Origin: Hydrogenophaga sp.
GTDB taxonomy: Bacteria > Pseudomonadota > Gammaproteobacteria > Burkholderiales > Burkholderiaceae_C
Reading direction: 5' to 3'
DNA length: 7,422 nucleotides
Assembly: GCA_011390855.1 (NCBI GenBank)
Contig: JAABRN010000535.1
Location: 1 to 7,422 of the forward strand
The notes beneath the pieces are model-generated. The model was not told the DNA's origin. It made no database searches and was given only the letters and a program-made list of their open reading frames with translations. A program made the position numbers and the translations under genes. How positions within the stretch are numbered: position 1 is the first letter of the stretch; each line of letters begins with the position of its first letter. Shown here one piece after another: positions 1-6,638 of this stretch.

Positions 1-347
1 CCGAGGTAGGCGCAGCATACCTCGGGATCATCGAATGCTGCGAGCAAGTTTTCCAGCGCGTTAGGCGCTGCAAGTATTGCGTCCTGTGTCATGCAGACGA
101 GTACGTCGACCTCGCCGACAAAGTGGCGTAGACCTATATCGCGTGTACCACCATGATTGAAAGCGGATCGCTCAATGGTTTCAGTGGAGAACCCGGCTTT
201 GCGAGATTGTTCTACGGTCGTATCGGTTGACTGGGAATCCAGGATCATCACGGCTGCGGGCTGTATAGACTGGACCTGCAGCGCGGCTATCCATTCGGCC
301 CACGCGCTGCCCGCGTTGAGCGTGGGTACGATGAGACCATAGCGCAT
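1..347 (-). CDS. GT2 glycosyltransferase, rhamnosyltransferase-like (partial, C-terminus beyond left edge)
   Basis: This is the first 115 residues of a family 2 (GT-A fold, inverting) glycosyltransferase; the rest lies past base 1. I translated it from the ATG at 345-347, and the frame stays open to the edge. It starts MRYGLIVPTLNAG, the first strand of the GT2 nucleotide-sugar fold. DSQSTD (residues 37-42) replaces the usual DDxSxD. FNHGGTR (63-69) and MTQDA (86-90) follow, the latter in the DXD metal/nucleotide position. The HGGTR plus TQDA combination is typical of rhamnosyltransferase-like O-antigen enzymes, so transfer of a deoxysugar such as L-rhamnose to the lipid-linked chain at the cytoplasmic membrane is a reasonable inference. 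The acceptor and linkage cannot be read. No good Shine-Dalgarno sequence precedes the ATG; the leader is T-rich (a T7 run on the coding strand). It follows the upstream GT gene after 49 bases and is probably last-read of the operon visible here. Confidence 0.88.
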   Translation of the reverse strand, partial: MRYGLIVPTLNAGSAWAEWIAALQVQSIQPAAVMILDSQSTDTTVEQSRKAGFSTETIERSAFNHGGTRDIGLRHFVGEVDVLVCMTQDAILAAPNALENLLAAFDDPEVCCAYL

Positions 348-396
348 ACCCAAGTATAAAAAAACCAGGTTGCTAGCCGATGCGTTTGCTTCGAAT

Positions 397-1341
397 TCAA
401 GGGCGGTATTTGCCGCTGCGATTGATGCAGCCATGGAGCAGGCCCACCGTCATCATTTTCCAGTGGGCAAAGCGCGGCTTCGCAAAAATTGTATAAAAGC
501 CATACCGTAGAATGAGGCGGGAGCCGTCGACGATCTTCCAGTTGAATGGCAGCAGATCTGAACGGTAGAGCAGTATGGCATTGCGGAAGTGATAGTAGTG
601 CCTGAGCGCACTGTGAACAGGAATTTTCCGACCGAAGAACTTGATGGGGTTGTCACCCAGGCTGTGCTCCATCTTGGCGGCGCACACGCCATAGCTCTGA
701 TAGCCGTAGTGGCGTGCGCGCAGACCCCATTCAATATCCACATAGTCGATAAATAGATCTTCCCTCATGTTGCCAACGACTGCGAGGGTCGAGAGGGGAA
801 TGAGGCTGCCGGACGAGATTAGGTAGTCCACCGGTACGGTGTCGTTTTCTCTTATGCACGAATGTCGGAACAGACGCAGCCCTTTGACTTGCATGAATGG
901 CGGTGGGTTGTCGCGTCGACTGTCAACGTATCGCGGCCCGACGGCGGCGAGGCGGTCAACTTGTTCCGCCTGATGCCACAGCGCGGCGACCATTCCAGGT
1001 GCTGGGATGCTGTCCTGATCCATCAGGAGCACGTACCGAGCATCCTGAGAACGTGCCCAGTCGATCCCGACATTGTGGGCATGGGCTATACCGTGGTTGC
1101 TGCCCAGTTCGATGACGTGGTGTGCGCCAGGTGTCTGATCTGCATTCCAATGGCCTACGTTTTCTTCAGACCCATTGTCCACCACCAGCACGCAGGTGCC
1201 TTGGTCGCGGAGCGCGGCGACCAGTTGCCTGAGTACGGTTAGGTCGGGCTGATAGGTGATGATGACCGAAACAATCGAGTGCATCGAATCACCCGCTGGG
1301 CCAAGTTGAATGGGGGAATCTGTCAGCGAAAACGAATTCAC
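397..1341 (-). CDS. GT2 rhamnosyltransferase-type glycosyltransferase
   Basis: A complete family 2 glycosyltransferase of 314 residues from a GTG start, normal for the RfbF/RhlC-like rhamnosyltransferase group. Numbered from the GTG, visible motifs are VSVIITYQPD (24-33), VVDNGS (53-58), GSNHGIAHAHN (80-90), the DXD-equivalent MDQDS (107-111), YLISSGSLIP (173-182) and REDLFIDYVDIEW (193-205), which carries the acidic catalytic-base region. The tail HYYHFRNAILLYR (248-260) is also typical of this group. Expected role: transfer of rhamnose or a related sugar from an NDP donor to the undecaprenyl-linked O-antigen at the cytoplasmic face. No signal peptide or clear transmembrane helix is seen. 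The start is uncertain. The GTG has AAAAAGG six bases upstream (complement of 1348-1354). An internal ATG at 1282-1284 gives 295 residues, has a weaker GGTG nearby, and puts the first strand nearer the N-terminus, as in most relatives. Donor and acceptor are inferred from family only. Confidence 0.9.
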   Translation of the reverse strand: MNSFSLTDSPIQLGPAGDSMHSIVSVIITYQPDLTVLRQLVAALRDQGTCVLVVDNGSEENVGHWNADQTPGAHHVIELGSNHGIAHAHNVGIDWARSQDARYVLLMDQDSIPAPGMVAALWHQAEQVDRLAAVGPRYVDSRRDNPPPFMQVKGLRLFRHSCIRENDTVPVDYLISSGSLIPLSTLAVVGNMREDLFIDYVDIEWGLRARHYGYQSYGVCAAKMEHSLGDNPIKFFGRKIPVHSALRHYYHFRNAILLYRSDLLPFNWKIVDGSRLILRYGFYTIFAKPRFAHWKMMTVGLLHGCINRSGKYRP

Positions 1342-1347
1342 AAAGAG

Positions 1348-1354
1348 CCTTTTT
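1348..1354 (-). promoter_or_regulatory. Candidate ribosome binding site of the 314-residue GT gene (AAAAAGG)
   Basis: On the coding strand AAAAAGG ends six bases before the GTG at 1339-1341. It is the best purine-rich site in the 84-base gap after the fusion gene and the main argument for the GTG over the internal ATG at 1284. The rest of the gap shows no clear promoter or terminator. Confidence 0.45.
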
Positions 1355-1425
1355 ATTCCTGCACTTCTAACATCGTGCGCCGTAGAGCAAGGGGTGCTCG
1401 TTATCTGGCGGCGTCTGTCCGAAGG

Positions 1426-4400
1426 TCACGCAGCCTTTTGTTCAAGGATCGGCGCTTGATCCGTGGCAGCAGCGGCGTTCACGGATTCGATCACTGAAAT
1501 CAGCTGCTTGCAGGGATCCTCCCAGGACCAGACCCTAGGTTCGCGCGCGGGCTGACTAGAGGCGGTGTGAAGCATCCAGTCCGCTGCATGGCCCACGTCC
1601 GTGGTGACATCGACATCGAAAGCTCGGTGGGCCGGTATGTCGGATGCAATCGTCGGCAAGCCCATGGCCAATGCTTGACCAATACCAAGGTTGTAGCCTT
1701 CCCATTGCGAAAAATTGGCATAGGCATCCGCCGCACAATACAGGTCGACCATCTCTTCGTCAGTGACGTTGGGTGCAACGGTCAACCCTCGGGTTGTCAT
1801 GGCTTCCACGTCTGCCGCGGTGCCTTTGCCACACAGCACAAACACCGTCCTGACCGAGTCCACTGTGTTCCTGCGGTTTACCTCGTCCCGCACGTCTGCA
1901 TATATGTCGACGCCCTTGTAGTGGCGCTCACCGATGTTGAAGCGGCAAACGTTGAGAACGACGAACTTGCCCTGCCACCCGTGTCGGATGCGTGCAGACT
2001 CTCGCCGGGCCAGAGAGTCTTCCGTCCACTGACCGAGGTGCGCATTACCCAGCGGAATCACGCCATCGACCGGCGTCCGGCTTTCAGCGGCGATTGCGTC
2101 GGAAATGGCATAGACCGCTGTCGCCATGGTCAGCGCCTGGTCTTTTTCGGCCAGGATGGCACGGCGCCCAGCGGCGTCTGGAAACCATTCGGGTGGCGGC
2201 TCTCCATAGTCGTAGGCGATGACAGGCGGATAGGTCCCGGTCCAGCGCGCAACGCCGAAGAAGGGTGGCGTGTGCGCGATGATCAGATCCACCGAATGAA
2301 CCGCTGCCAGCGTCGCAGCCGACGCCGCGTCGTGCACCTCCACCCGCTCGCAGCCCGGATAAGGGAAATCACTCGGCGTGCTTGGGCCGGCCACCAGAAC
2401 CGCATAGCCTCGACGTACGAGTGCCTCTGCCTGCAGGGCCACGACGACCGCGACCCCATGGCCAACTGCGTGTGTGACGGAAAGCATCATCACCCTGAAC
2501 GGGCGCGATGCAGGGGCGTCCCAAGCGGCCCTCCTCCTCGGTGCAAGAGCGAGGTCGTAGGGGCGCCATAACGACAAATTGGGAGAGTAGAACGGGTCTG
2601 CCCGCATCAGATCCGGATACAGCGCCCAGGCCTTGCGCGCCTCTGCCTGCTGCAGCGCGAGTTTTTCTGGCGTGTCGTCATAACCCCTGGATTTGCTCTC
2701 GAAGTGAATAAACAGCGGGTCTGCCACGTACACATTGCGCTTGCCCAAATTGTGGAGCGCAAAACAGAAAGCTACGTCGTTGAATGCTATGCGGAAGTTC
2801 TCGTCGAAGCCGCCGACGGCCTCAAAGTTCTGTCGTGCCACGGCCAGGCAGGCCCCCGTGACGGCGCTCACCTCATGTGTGGTAGTTGCAAGGTTGCGGT
2901 AGCCTCCTGCGTCCGGCTGCAGGAACAGATGGGCATGCCCCGCCACGCCCTGGATGCCCGCGATAACTCCGCCGTGCTGGACCGTACGATCTTCGAACAG
3001 CAGCTTGCAGCCGACGGCACCGGTTTGCTCTCTAAGGGCGTGGACCGCGAGCTTTTTCAGCCATGCCGGATCGGCCACTTCGGTGTCATTGTTCAGGAAG
3101 ACCAGCAACTCGCCGCGGGAATCTCTGGCTGCCAAGTTGTTCAGGCGTGACCAGTTGAACTGGCGGTCGTCGCGGATCACCCGAATCTGGCCGTTTCCCT
3201 CAGCCTTAGCCAGCATCTTCAAGGTCTTGACATCGGTGGAGCCGTTGTCGACCACGATGATGTCCAGTCGGTCGACGGGCCAACTGGTCTGGCGCAAGCT
3301 CTCCAGGCAGGCGCCCAGCAGGTCCCAGCGGTCGCGGGTCGGGATCACGATGCTGACCACGGGAAGTTCGCCCGGCAGTTCCAGCGTCAGTGCCGTCGGC
3401 GGGGCTGGGGGGAGCGCATCGTGAAACAGTACGTGCGGGATGTGGATGACACGGAATGCTCCGGCTTCCTGGGCATAGCGACGGCCAAAGTCCGACATAT
3501 CCGAGGCCTTGGTGCAGAGCTGGGTCCACACACTGTCCTGATCGCTTTCGCGTACTGCCAGCATCCGCCCGAGCAGCATGCCCTGACGGGACAGCAGGGG
3601 CGAAAACTCAGGCTTGAACCACGGATCCGCCGGGGTCGATCCTTCGATGAGGCGATCCTCGTCCGCGTATGCCAGCAGAGATGAGGGAGCGTTGCGCAAG
3701 GCATCTGCAAAGAGGCGCAATGCATGCGGGCGTGGCAGCGCCCCGCCTTCGATCAGGACCAGGATATCGGTTGCTGGAGGTGCCGCGGTGCGCTCGAACG
3801 ATAGCCGCGGGTCGCTCTTGGTCGCATGCCTGACGTCGTGAACCACCTGGCCAGCATCGACGCCCTGCGCAAATAGGAAAACGGCAGTCCATGGCTGGCC
3901 GATGCTCGCCTGCAGGCGCCGGGCTAACTCAGGGGCCTGGTGGGCCGACGACGCATCGAAAGTCGCCAGGATGCCCACGGGCTTTAGTGCGTCCCCTGAG
4001 CGGGCCAGTCGCTCCAGCGCCCCCGGGGATGGCGTGTCAAAGCGGGCGGACCATGCTGGATAAGACGCGACCACCGTTTCCCTCAGCGCCGCAGCCTCAT
4101 CGTTCGGCCTTTGTTGCAGCCGATGGTAGAGCCGGCGCAGTGACTGGGTCATTCCCAGCCGGGTAGCGGTTGCCTGCAATCGGTTCTGAAGGGCTGGACG
4201 TGCCTTGACATAGGTGATGCCGGCTCGGGCTATCTTCTTGAACATCCTTCTGACTAGGGCCTTGGAGCGGGCTGCTGCACCCTGTTTGCGCAGGCGCTGC
4301 TGCTGCACCAGCCATCGCAACGGTCGCGTGAAGCGCCAACTGCGGGAGTGGGTCATGAGGCGGATCGTCTCGTTCAGGGCAGCCGCCTGTGCATCACGAT

Positions 4401-5289
4401 CGGCCGAAGCCCGCTTTGCTCTCTCCACTTCCGCTTGGAGCGCGGTAATTTCTTGCCTCTGTTCAATCAAGACCCTCTCTGGCAACTTATCGGAATGGCT
4501 CCACTCGTTGGCCGCCTGGCTGGGTGAAGCAATCAGCGTGTTGTTCAGTTGCTGGACCACAGGCCATACTTCAGCCGAGCCACGTGTGATCACCCGGCGC
4601 CCTAGCTGGTTGTCGGCCGCGGGTTTCTTGCGGACCACGCAGATCGAATTGATGAACTCGATGGAATGGACTTCGGCGAGCACCTGTTCGTCAATTGCGC
4701 AAGCGTACTCTGTGAAGAAGCCTTGGAGGATTGCGCGCCGCTCCTTGGCGATGCCCCAGTGCTCGTGGCCAATCACGTCGGTCAAGCGTTTAAAGAATGC
4801 TATCGATGACAAGGGGTGAAACAGGCCACCCTCATAGTCTGCCCAGTAACTGCAGTGCAGGTCTTCAGCTACGAAAATGCCGCCATCGGTTACGTACGGG
4901 AAATAGCGGGCAAACGACTTTACGATATCGCTGGATCTGTGGGACCCGTCATCGATCACGATGTCGAAGTCGGAAGCCAAGCTCAAAATGTCGCGCTCAA
5001 TGTCGTCGGTGTTGGCATCCCCGACAACTACGTGAATGCGGGTGTCGTCATACCGGAGCGTTCGGCAGTCGGGATTGATGTCGCAGCCGATGATTCGCCT
5101 GGCGCTGTCGAAGAACTTCGACCAAATTTCCAGTGAGCCGCCATTTTGTATACCAATTTCGAGCAGATTGACAGAGCGGTTCCGGTAAGGGGCGAACAGA
5201 TGGTCGTACTCAGCCAAATAGATAGCCCATTTGTCGGAGACTTTCCCATCGTGCTCGGAGTACAGCTGCTTGAGATCTTTTTTTGTCAT
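1426..5289 (-). CDS. Fused O-methyltransferase / coiled coil / GT2 / GT4 O-antigen assembly and capping enzyme
   Basis: A 1287-residue multidomain protein. Residues 1-225 are a class I SAM methyltransferase: LLEIGIQNGG (42-51) is the SAM loop, CDINPD (69-74) and GDAN (90-93) follow, and DDGSH (113-117) plus EDLH (142-145) resemble the metal/catalytic acids of MycE-type sugar O-methyltransferases. Residues 272-312 look like a coiled coil, then SRSWRFTRPLRW (315-326), and 308-396 has no Asp/Glu. Residues 436-625 are a GT2 fold lacking its DXD. Residues 641-905 are an intact-looking GT2 with VSIVIPTRDR, VVDNGSTD, FLNNDTEV (731-738) and GGFDENF. Residues 930-1287 are GT4 with SQWEGYNLGIGQ (1194-1205). 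No signal peptide. The ATG at 5287-5289 is chosen because it overlaps the wzt stop as ATGA and has GGAAG seven bases upstream; the longer start at 5340 lies inside wzt. Closest known design: trifunctional WsaE of Geobacillus, with functional parallel to WbdD. Likely role: chain growth plus methyl capping. Substrates are inferred. Confidence 0.9.
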   Translation of the reverse strand: MTKKDLKQLYSEHDGKVSDKWAIYLAEYDHLFAPYRNRSVNLLEIGIQNGGSLEIWSKFFDSARRIIGCDINPDCRTLRYDDTRIHVVVGDANTDDIERDILSLASDFDIVIDDGSHRSSDIVKSFARYFPYVTDGGIFVAEDLHCSYWADYEGGLFHPLSSIAFFKRLTDVIGHEHWGIAKERRAILQGFFTEYACAIDEQVLAEVHSIEFINSICVVRKKPAADNQLGRRVITRGSAEVWPVVQQLNNTLIASPSQAANEWSHSDKLPERVLIEQRQEITALQAEVERAKRASADRDAQAAALNETIRLMTHSRSWRFTRPLRWLVQQQRLRKQGAAARSKALVRRMFKKIARAGITYVKARPALQNRLQATATRLGMTQSLRRLYHRLQQRPNDEAAALRETVVASYPAWSARFDTPSPGALERLARSGDALKPVGILATFDASSAHQAPELARRLQASIGQPWTAVFLFAQGVDAGQVVHDVRHATKSDPRLSFERTAAPPATDILVLIEGGALPRPHALRLFADALRNAPSSLLAYADEDRLIEGSTPADPWFKPEFSPLLSRQGMLLGRMLAVRESDQDSVWTQLCTKASDMSDFGRRYAQEAGAFRVIHIPHVLFHDALPPAPPTALTLELPGELPVVSIVIPTRDRWDLLGACLESLRQTSWPVDRLDIIVVDNGSTDVKTLKMLAKAEGNGQIRVIRDDRQFNWSRLNNLAARDSRGELLVFLNNDTEVADPAWLKKLAVHALREQTGAVGCKLLFEDRTVQHGGVIAGIQGVAGHAHLFLQPDAGGYRNLATTTHEVSAVTGACLAVARQNFEAVGGFDENFRIAFNDVAFCFALHNLGKRNVYVADPLFIHFESKSRGYDDTPEKLALQQAEARKAWALYPDLMRADPFYSPNLSLWRPYDLALAPRRRAAWDAPASRPFRVMMLSVTHAVGHGVAVVVALQAEALVRRGYAVLVAGPSTPSDFPYPGCERVEVHDAASAATLAAVHSVDLIIAHTPPFFGVARWTGTYPPVIAYDYGEPPPEWFPDAAGRRAILAEKDQALTMATAVYAISDAIAAESRTPVDGVIPLGNAHLGQWTEDSLARRESARIRHGWQGKFVVLNVCRFNIGERHYKGVDIYADVRDEVNRRNTVDSVRTVFVLCGKGTAADVEAMTTRGLTVAPNVTDEEMVDLYCAADAYANFSQWEGYNLGIGQALAMGLPTIASDIPAHRAFDVDVTTDVGHAADWMLHTASSQPAREPRVWSWEDPCKQLISVIESVNAAAATDQAPILEQKAA
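5278..5284 (-). repeat. A7 homopolymer at codons 2-4 of the fusion gene
   Basis: ACA AAA AAA follows the ATG and encodes Thr-Lys-Lys. An added A leads to a TGA within about 26 codons; a lost A leads into a frame that ends near 5028. Both would abolish the protein. The run may instead simply be A-rich early coding sequence that helps initiation. Confidence 0.5.
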
Positions 5290-6638
5290 TGAAGCGCTTC
5301 CAGTGCAATCTGGTCGAAGGTCAGGCCAACTAGACCCCATCGAACCTTGCTGGACGACACGTGAATCACTAAGGCGTCGTGAAGATAGTGATGCTGGGTG
5401 TTGTTGTGCAGGTCTCCATCCGCAGCCGATGCCATCACCACGTAGCTGCCGTTGGGAAGCATGGGCAGCACAAAGATAAATTCTGCCTCAAACTCTTGGT
5501 TGGCAGTCACCGCGCGAGGATGCAAAGCCGTCACCGGCAAAGTGTTTTCACCGAACAGATCCTGGCCAAGCCGGTCCCGTACCAAGAAACCCAGGATGGC
5601 ACTTGAGAGATCCTGATGGGCCTTGGCCCTAATGCGTAAGCGGACGCGCTCCCCCCCCTCGAACACATCAGACAGATGTCGGGAGAGGTTCTCCAAAGAT
5701 ACGCCGAGCACCTCAGCGCCACCACTCTTCCATCCCGTTGCAGCGCTCAAGTTGTCGGTGACGGACACACGTACGTTGTAGTCAATAACTGGTGAGCCGG
5801 CCCGTCCATCGGGCTCTGCATTTGCCTGGGTGCGGACGCTGTCGCTGGTCGGTTTCAACTGAATCGAGCTGCCGTACACATCCTGTAGGGTCTGTTGCAG
5901 ATATGCTTCCGCGACCATCTTTGAGGATCCTTGCAGCCTGATCTGTCCTCGCTCCAGCCAGACGGCCGATTCGCAAAGGTTCTGCACGGCGCCCATGTCA
6001 TGACTCACGAATAGCAATGTGCCGGTCCGCTGAAATTCTCGGATAAAGCGCATGCATTTCTGTGTGAACACCGCATCGCCCACAGACAAGGCTTCGTCGA
6101 TGATCAAGATATCTGCGTCCACATGAGCAATGACCGCAAAAGCCAGGCGCACATACATGCCACTCGAATAGGTCTTGACCGGTTGCTCTATGAAGTCCCC
6201 GATGTCCGCGAAGTCGGCAATCGCGTTAAAGCGATCGTCGATTTGCTCCCGCGCCAAGCCGAGTAAGGCCGCGTTCAGGTAGATATTGTCTCGGCCGGAA
6301 AACTCTGGGTTAAAGCCTGAGCCAAGTTCCAACAGTGCCGCCACGCGACCGTACCGGGCAACCCTACCTTGGGTCTGATTCAGGGTGCCGCATATCAGCT
6401 GGAGGAGCGTGGACTTGCCACTGCCATTACGGCCGATGATGGCCAGTGTCTCTCCCTTTGTGATCTCCAGCGAAACGTCTTTCAACGCCCAGAACTCTTG
6501 AAAGTATTGGCGATCGGGCCTGCCTAGTCGCCGGCGCAACGGGGGAAGAACAAACTGCTTCAGGCGATCACGCGGATGGGCGTAGATCTCATAGCACTTG
6601 CTCAGATGGTCGATCGTGATAGAGACTTCAGAGGACAT
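5286..6638 (-). CDS. wzt: Wzt: O-antigen ABC transporter ATPase with C-terminal carbohydrate-binding domain
   Basis: The nucleotide-binding subunit of an O-antigen exporter, 450 residues from the ATG at 6636-6638. Visible motifs: Walker A GRNGSGKST (69-77), the family-typical LLELGSGFNPEFSGRDNIYLN (within 102-122), ABC signature YSSGMYVRLAF (157-167), Walker B ILIIDEA (177-183) and H-loop SHD (212-214). Residues about 305-430 form an extension with EVLGVSLENLS, RVRLRIRAK and SAILGFLVRDRLGQ, matching the Wzt C-terminal beta-sandwich that in E. coli O8/O9a binds the capped non-reducing end of the glycan. Its presence implies termination-coupled export. The ATPase pairs with Wzm encoded just upstream. 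The chosen start has GGAAGGG eight bases upstream and overlaps the wzm end by 11 bases; a TTG at 6689 would extend further into wzm. A G8 homopolymer sits at codons 327-330, at the start of the binding domain. Confidence 0.96.
   Translation of the reverse strand: MSSEVSITIDHLSKCYEIYAHPRDRLKQFVLPPLRRRLGRPDRQYFQEFWALKDVSLEITKGETLAIIGRNGSGKSTLLQLICGTLNQTQGRVARYGRVAALLELGSGFNPEFSGRDNIYLNAALLGLAREQIDDRFNAIADFADIGDFIEQPVKTYSSGMYVRLAFAVIAHVDADILIIDEALSVGDAVFTQKCMRFIREFQRTGTLLFVSHDMGAVQNLCESAVWLERGQIRLQGSSKMVAEAYLQQTLQDVYGSSIQLKPTSDSVRTQANAEPDGRAGSPVIDYNVRVSVTDNLSAATGWKSGGAEVLGVSLENLSRHLSDVFEGGERVRLRIRAKAHQDLSSAILGFLVRDRLGQDLFGENTLPVTALHPRAVTANQEFEAEFIFVLPMLPNGSYVVMASAADGDLHNNTQHHYLHDALVIHVSSSKVRWGLVGLTFDQIALEALQ
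5297..5301 (-). promoter_or_regulatory. Ribosome binding site of the methyltransferase/GT fusion gene (GGAAG)
   Basis: GGAAG on the coding strand stands seven bases before the ATG at 5289 and lies within the final codons of wzt. Together with the ATGA stop/start overlap it fixes the start at MTKKDL rather than at the ATG at 5340. The bases around it form a 10-base palindrome (5291-5300). Confidence 0.7.
5651..5658 (-). repeat. G8 homopolymer tract inside wzt
   Basis: Eight consecutive G on the coding strand encode part of Glu327-Gly-Gly-Glu330 of Wzt, although other glycine and glutamate codons could have interrupted the run. By reading the shifted frames, a ninth G leads to TAG at 5629-5631, while loss of one G leads to a stop at about 5531. 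Either change removes the carbohydrate-binding domain and leaves the ATPase domain intact. Confidence 0.6.

Noticed and set aside
348..396. A possible terminator at the T7 run before the partial GT2 gene
   Set aside because: The bases upstream of the run give only a 3-base stem (AAC/GTT), not a stable GC-rich hairpin, and another operon gene follows at once.
862..1242. A 126-codon plus-strand open frame opposite the GT2 gene
   Set aside because: It has no family motifs and mirrors the conserved GT2 codons on the other strand; a shadow frame.
1385..1399. A small inverted repeat (GAGCA/TGCTC) in the 84-base gap
   Set aside because: The five-base stem has no following T-run on the coding strand and is too short to call a terminator or operator.
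1342..1425. An internal promoter in the gap before the 314-residue GT gene
   Set aside because: The best pair (TTGCTC and TAGAAG) is a poor match with 15-base spacing.
1567..2571. A 334-codon open frame on the plus strand opposite the GT4 part of the fusion gene
   Set aside because: Its translation is rich in Arg, His and Cys, has no recognisable domain and lies antisense to strongly conserved GT4 motifs. Long antisense frames are expected in GC-rich coding DNA.
5291..5300. A perfect 10-base palindrome GAAGCGCTTC overlapping the fusion-gene ribosome binding site
   Set aside because: It has no loop and lies in coding sequence of wzt; it may matter for initiation, but chance is as likely.
5287..5340. 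A longer start (ATG at 5338-5340) for the fusion gene
   Set aside because: It would overlap the last 18 codons of wzt and add a non-conserved 17-residue leader. The ATGA overlap with a good ribosome binding site favours 5289.
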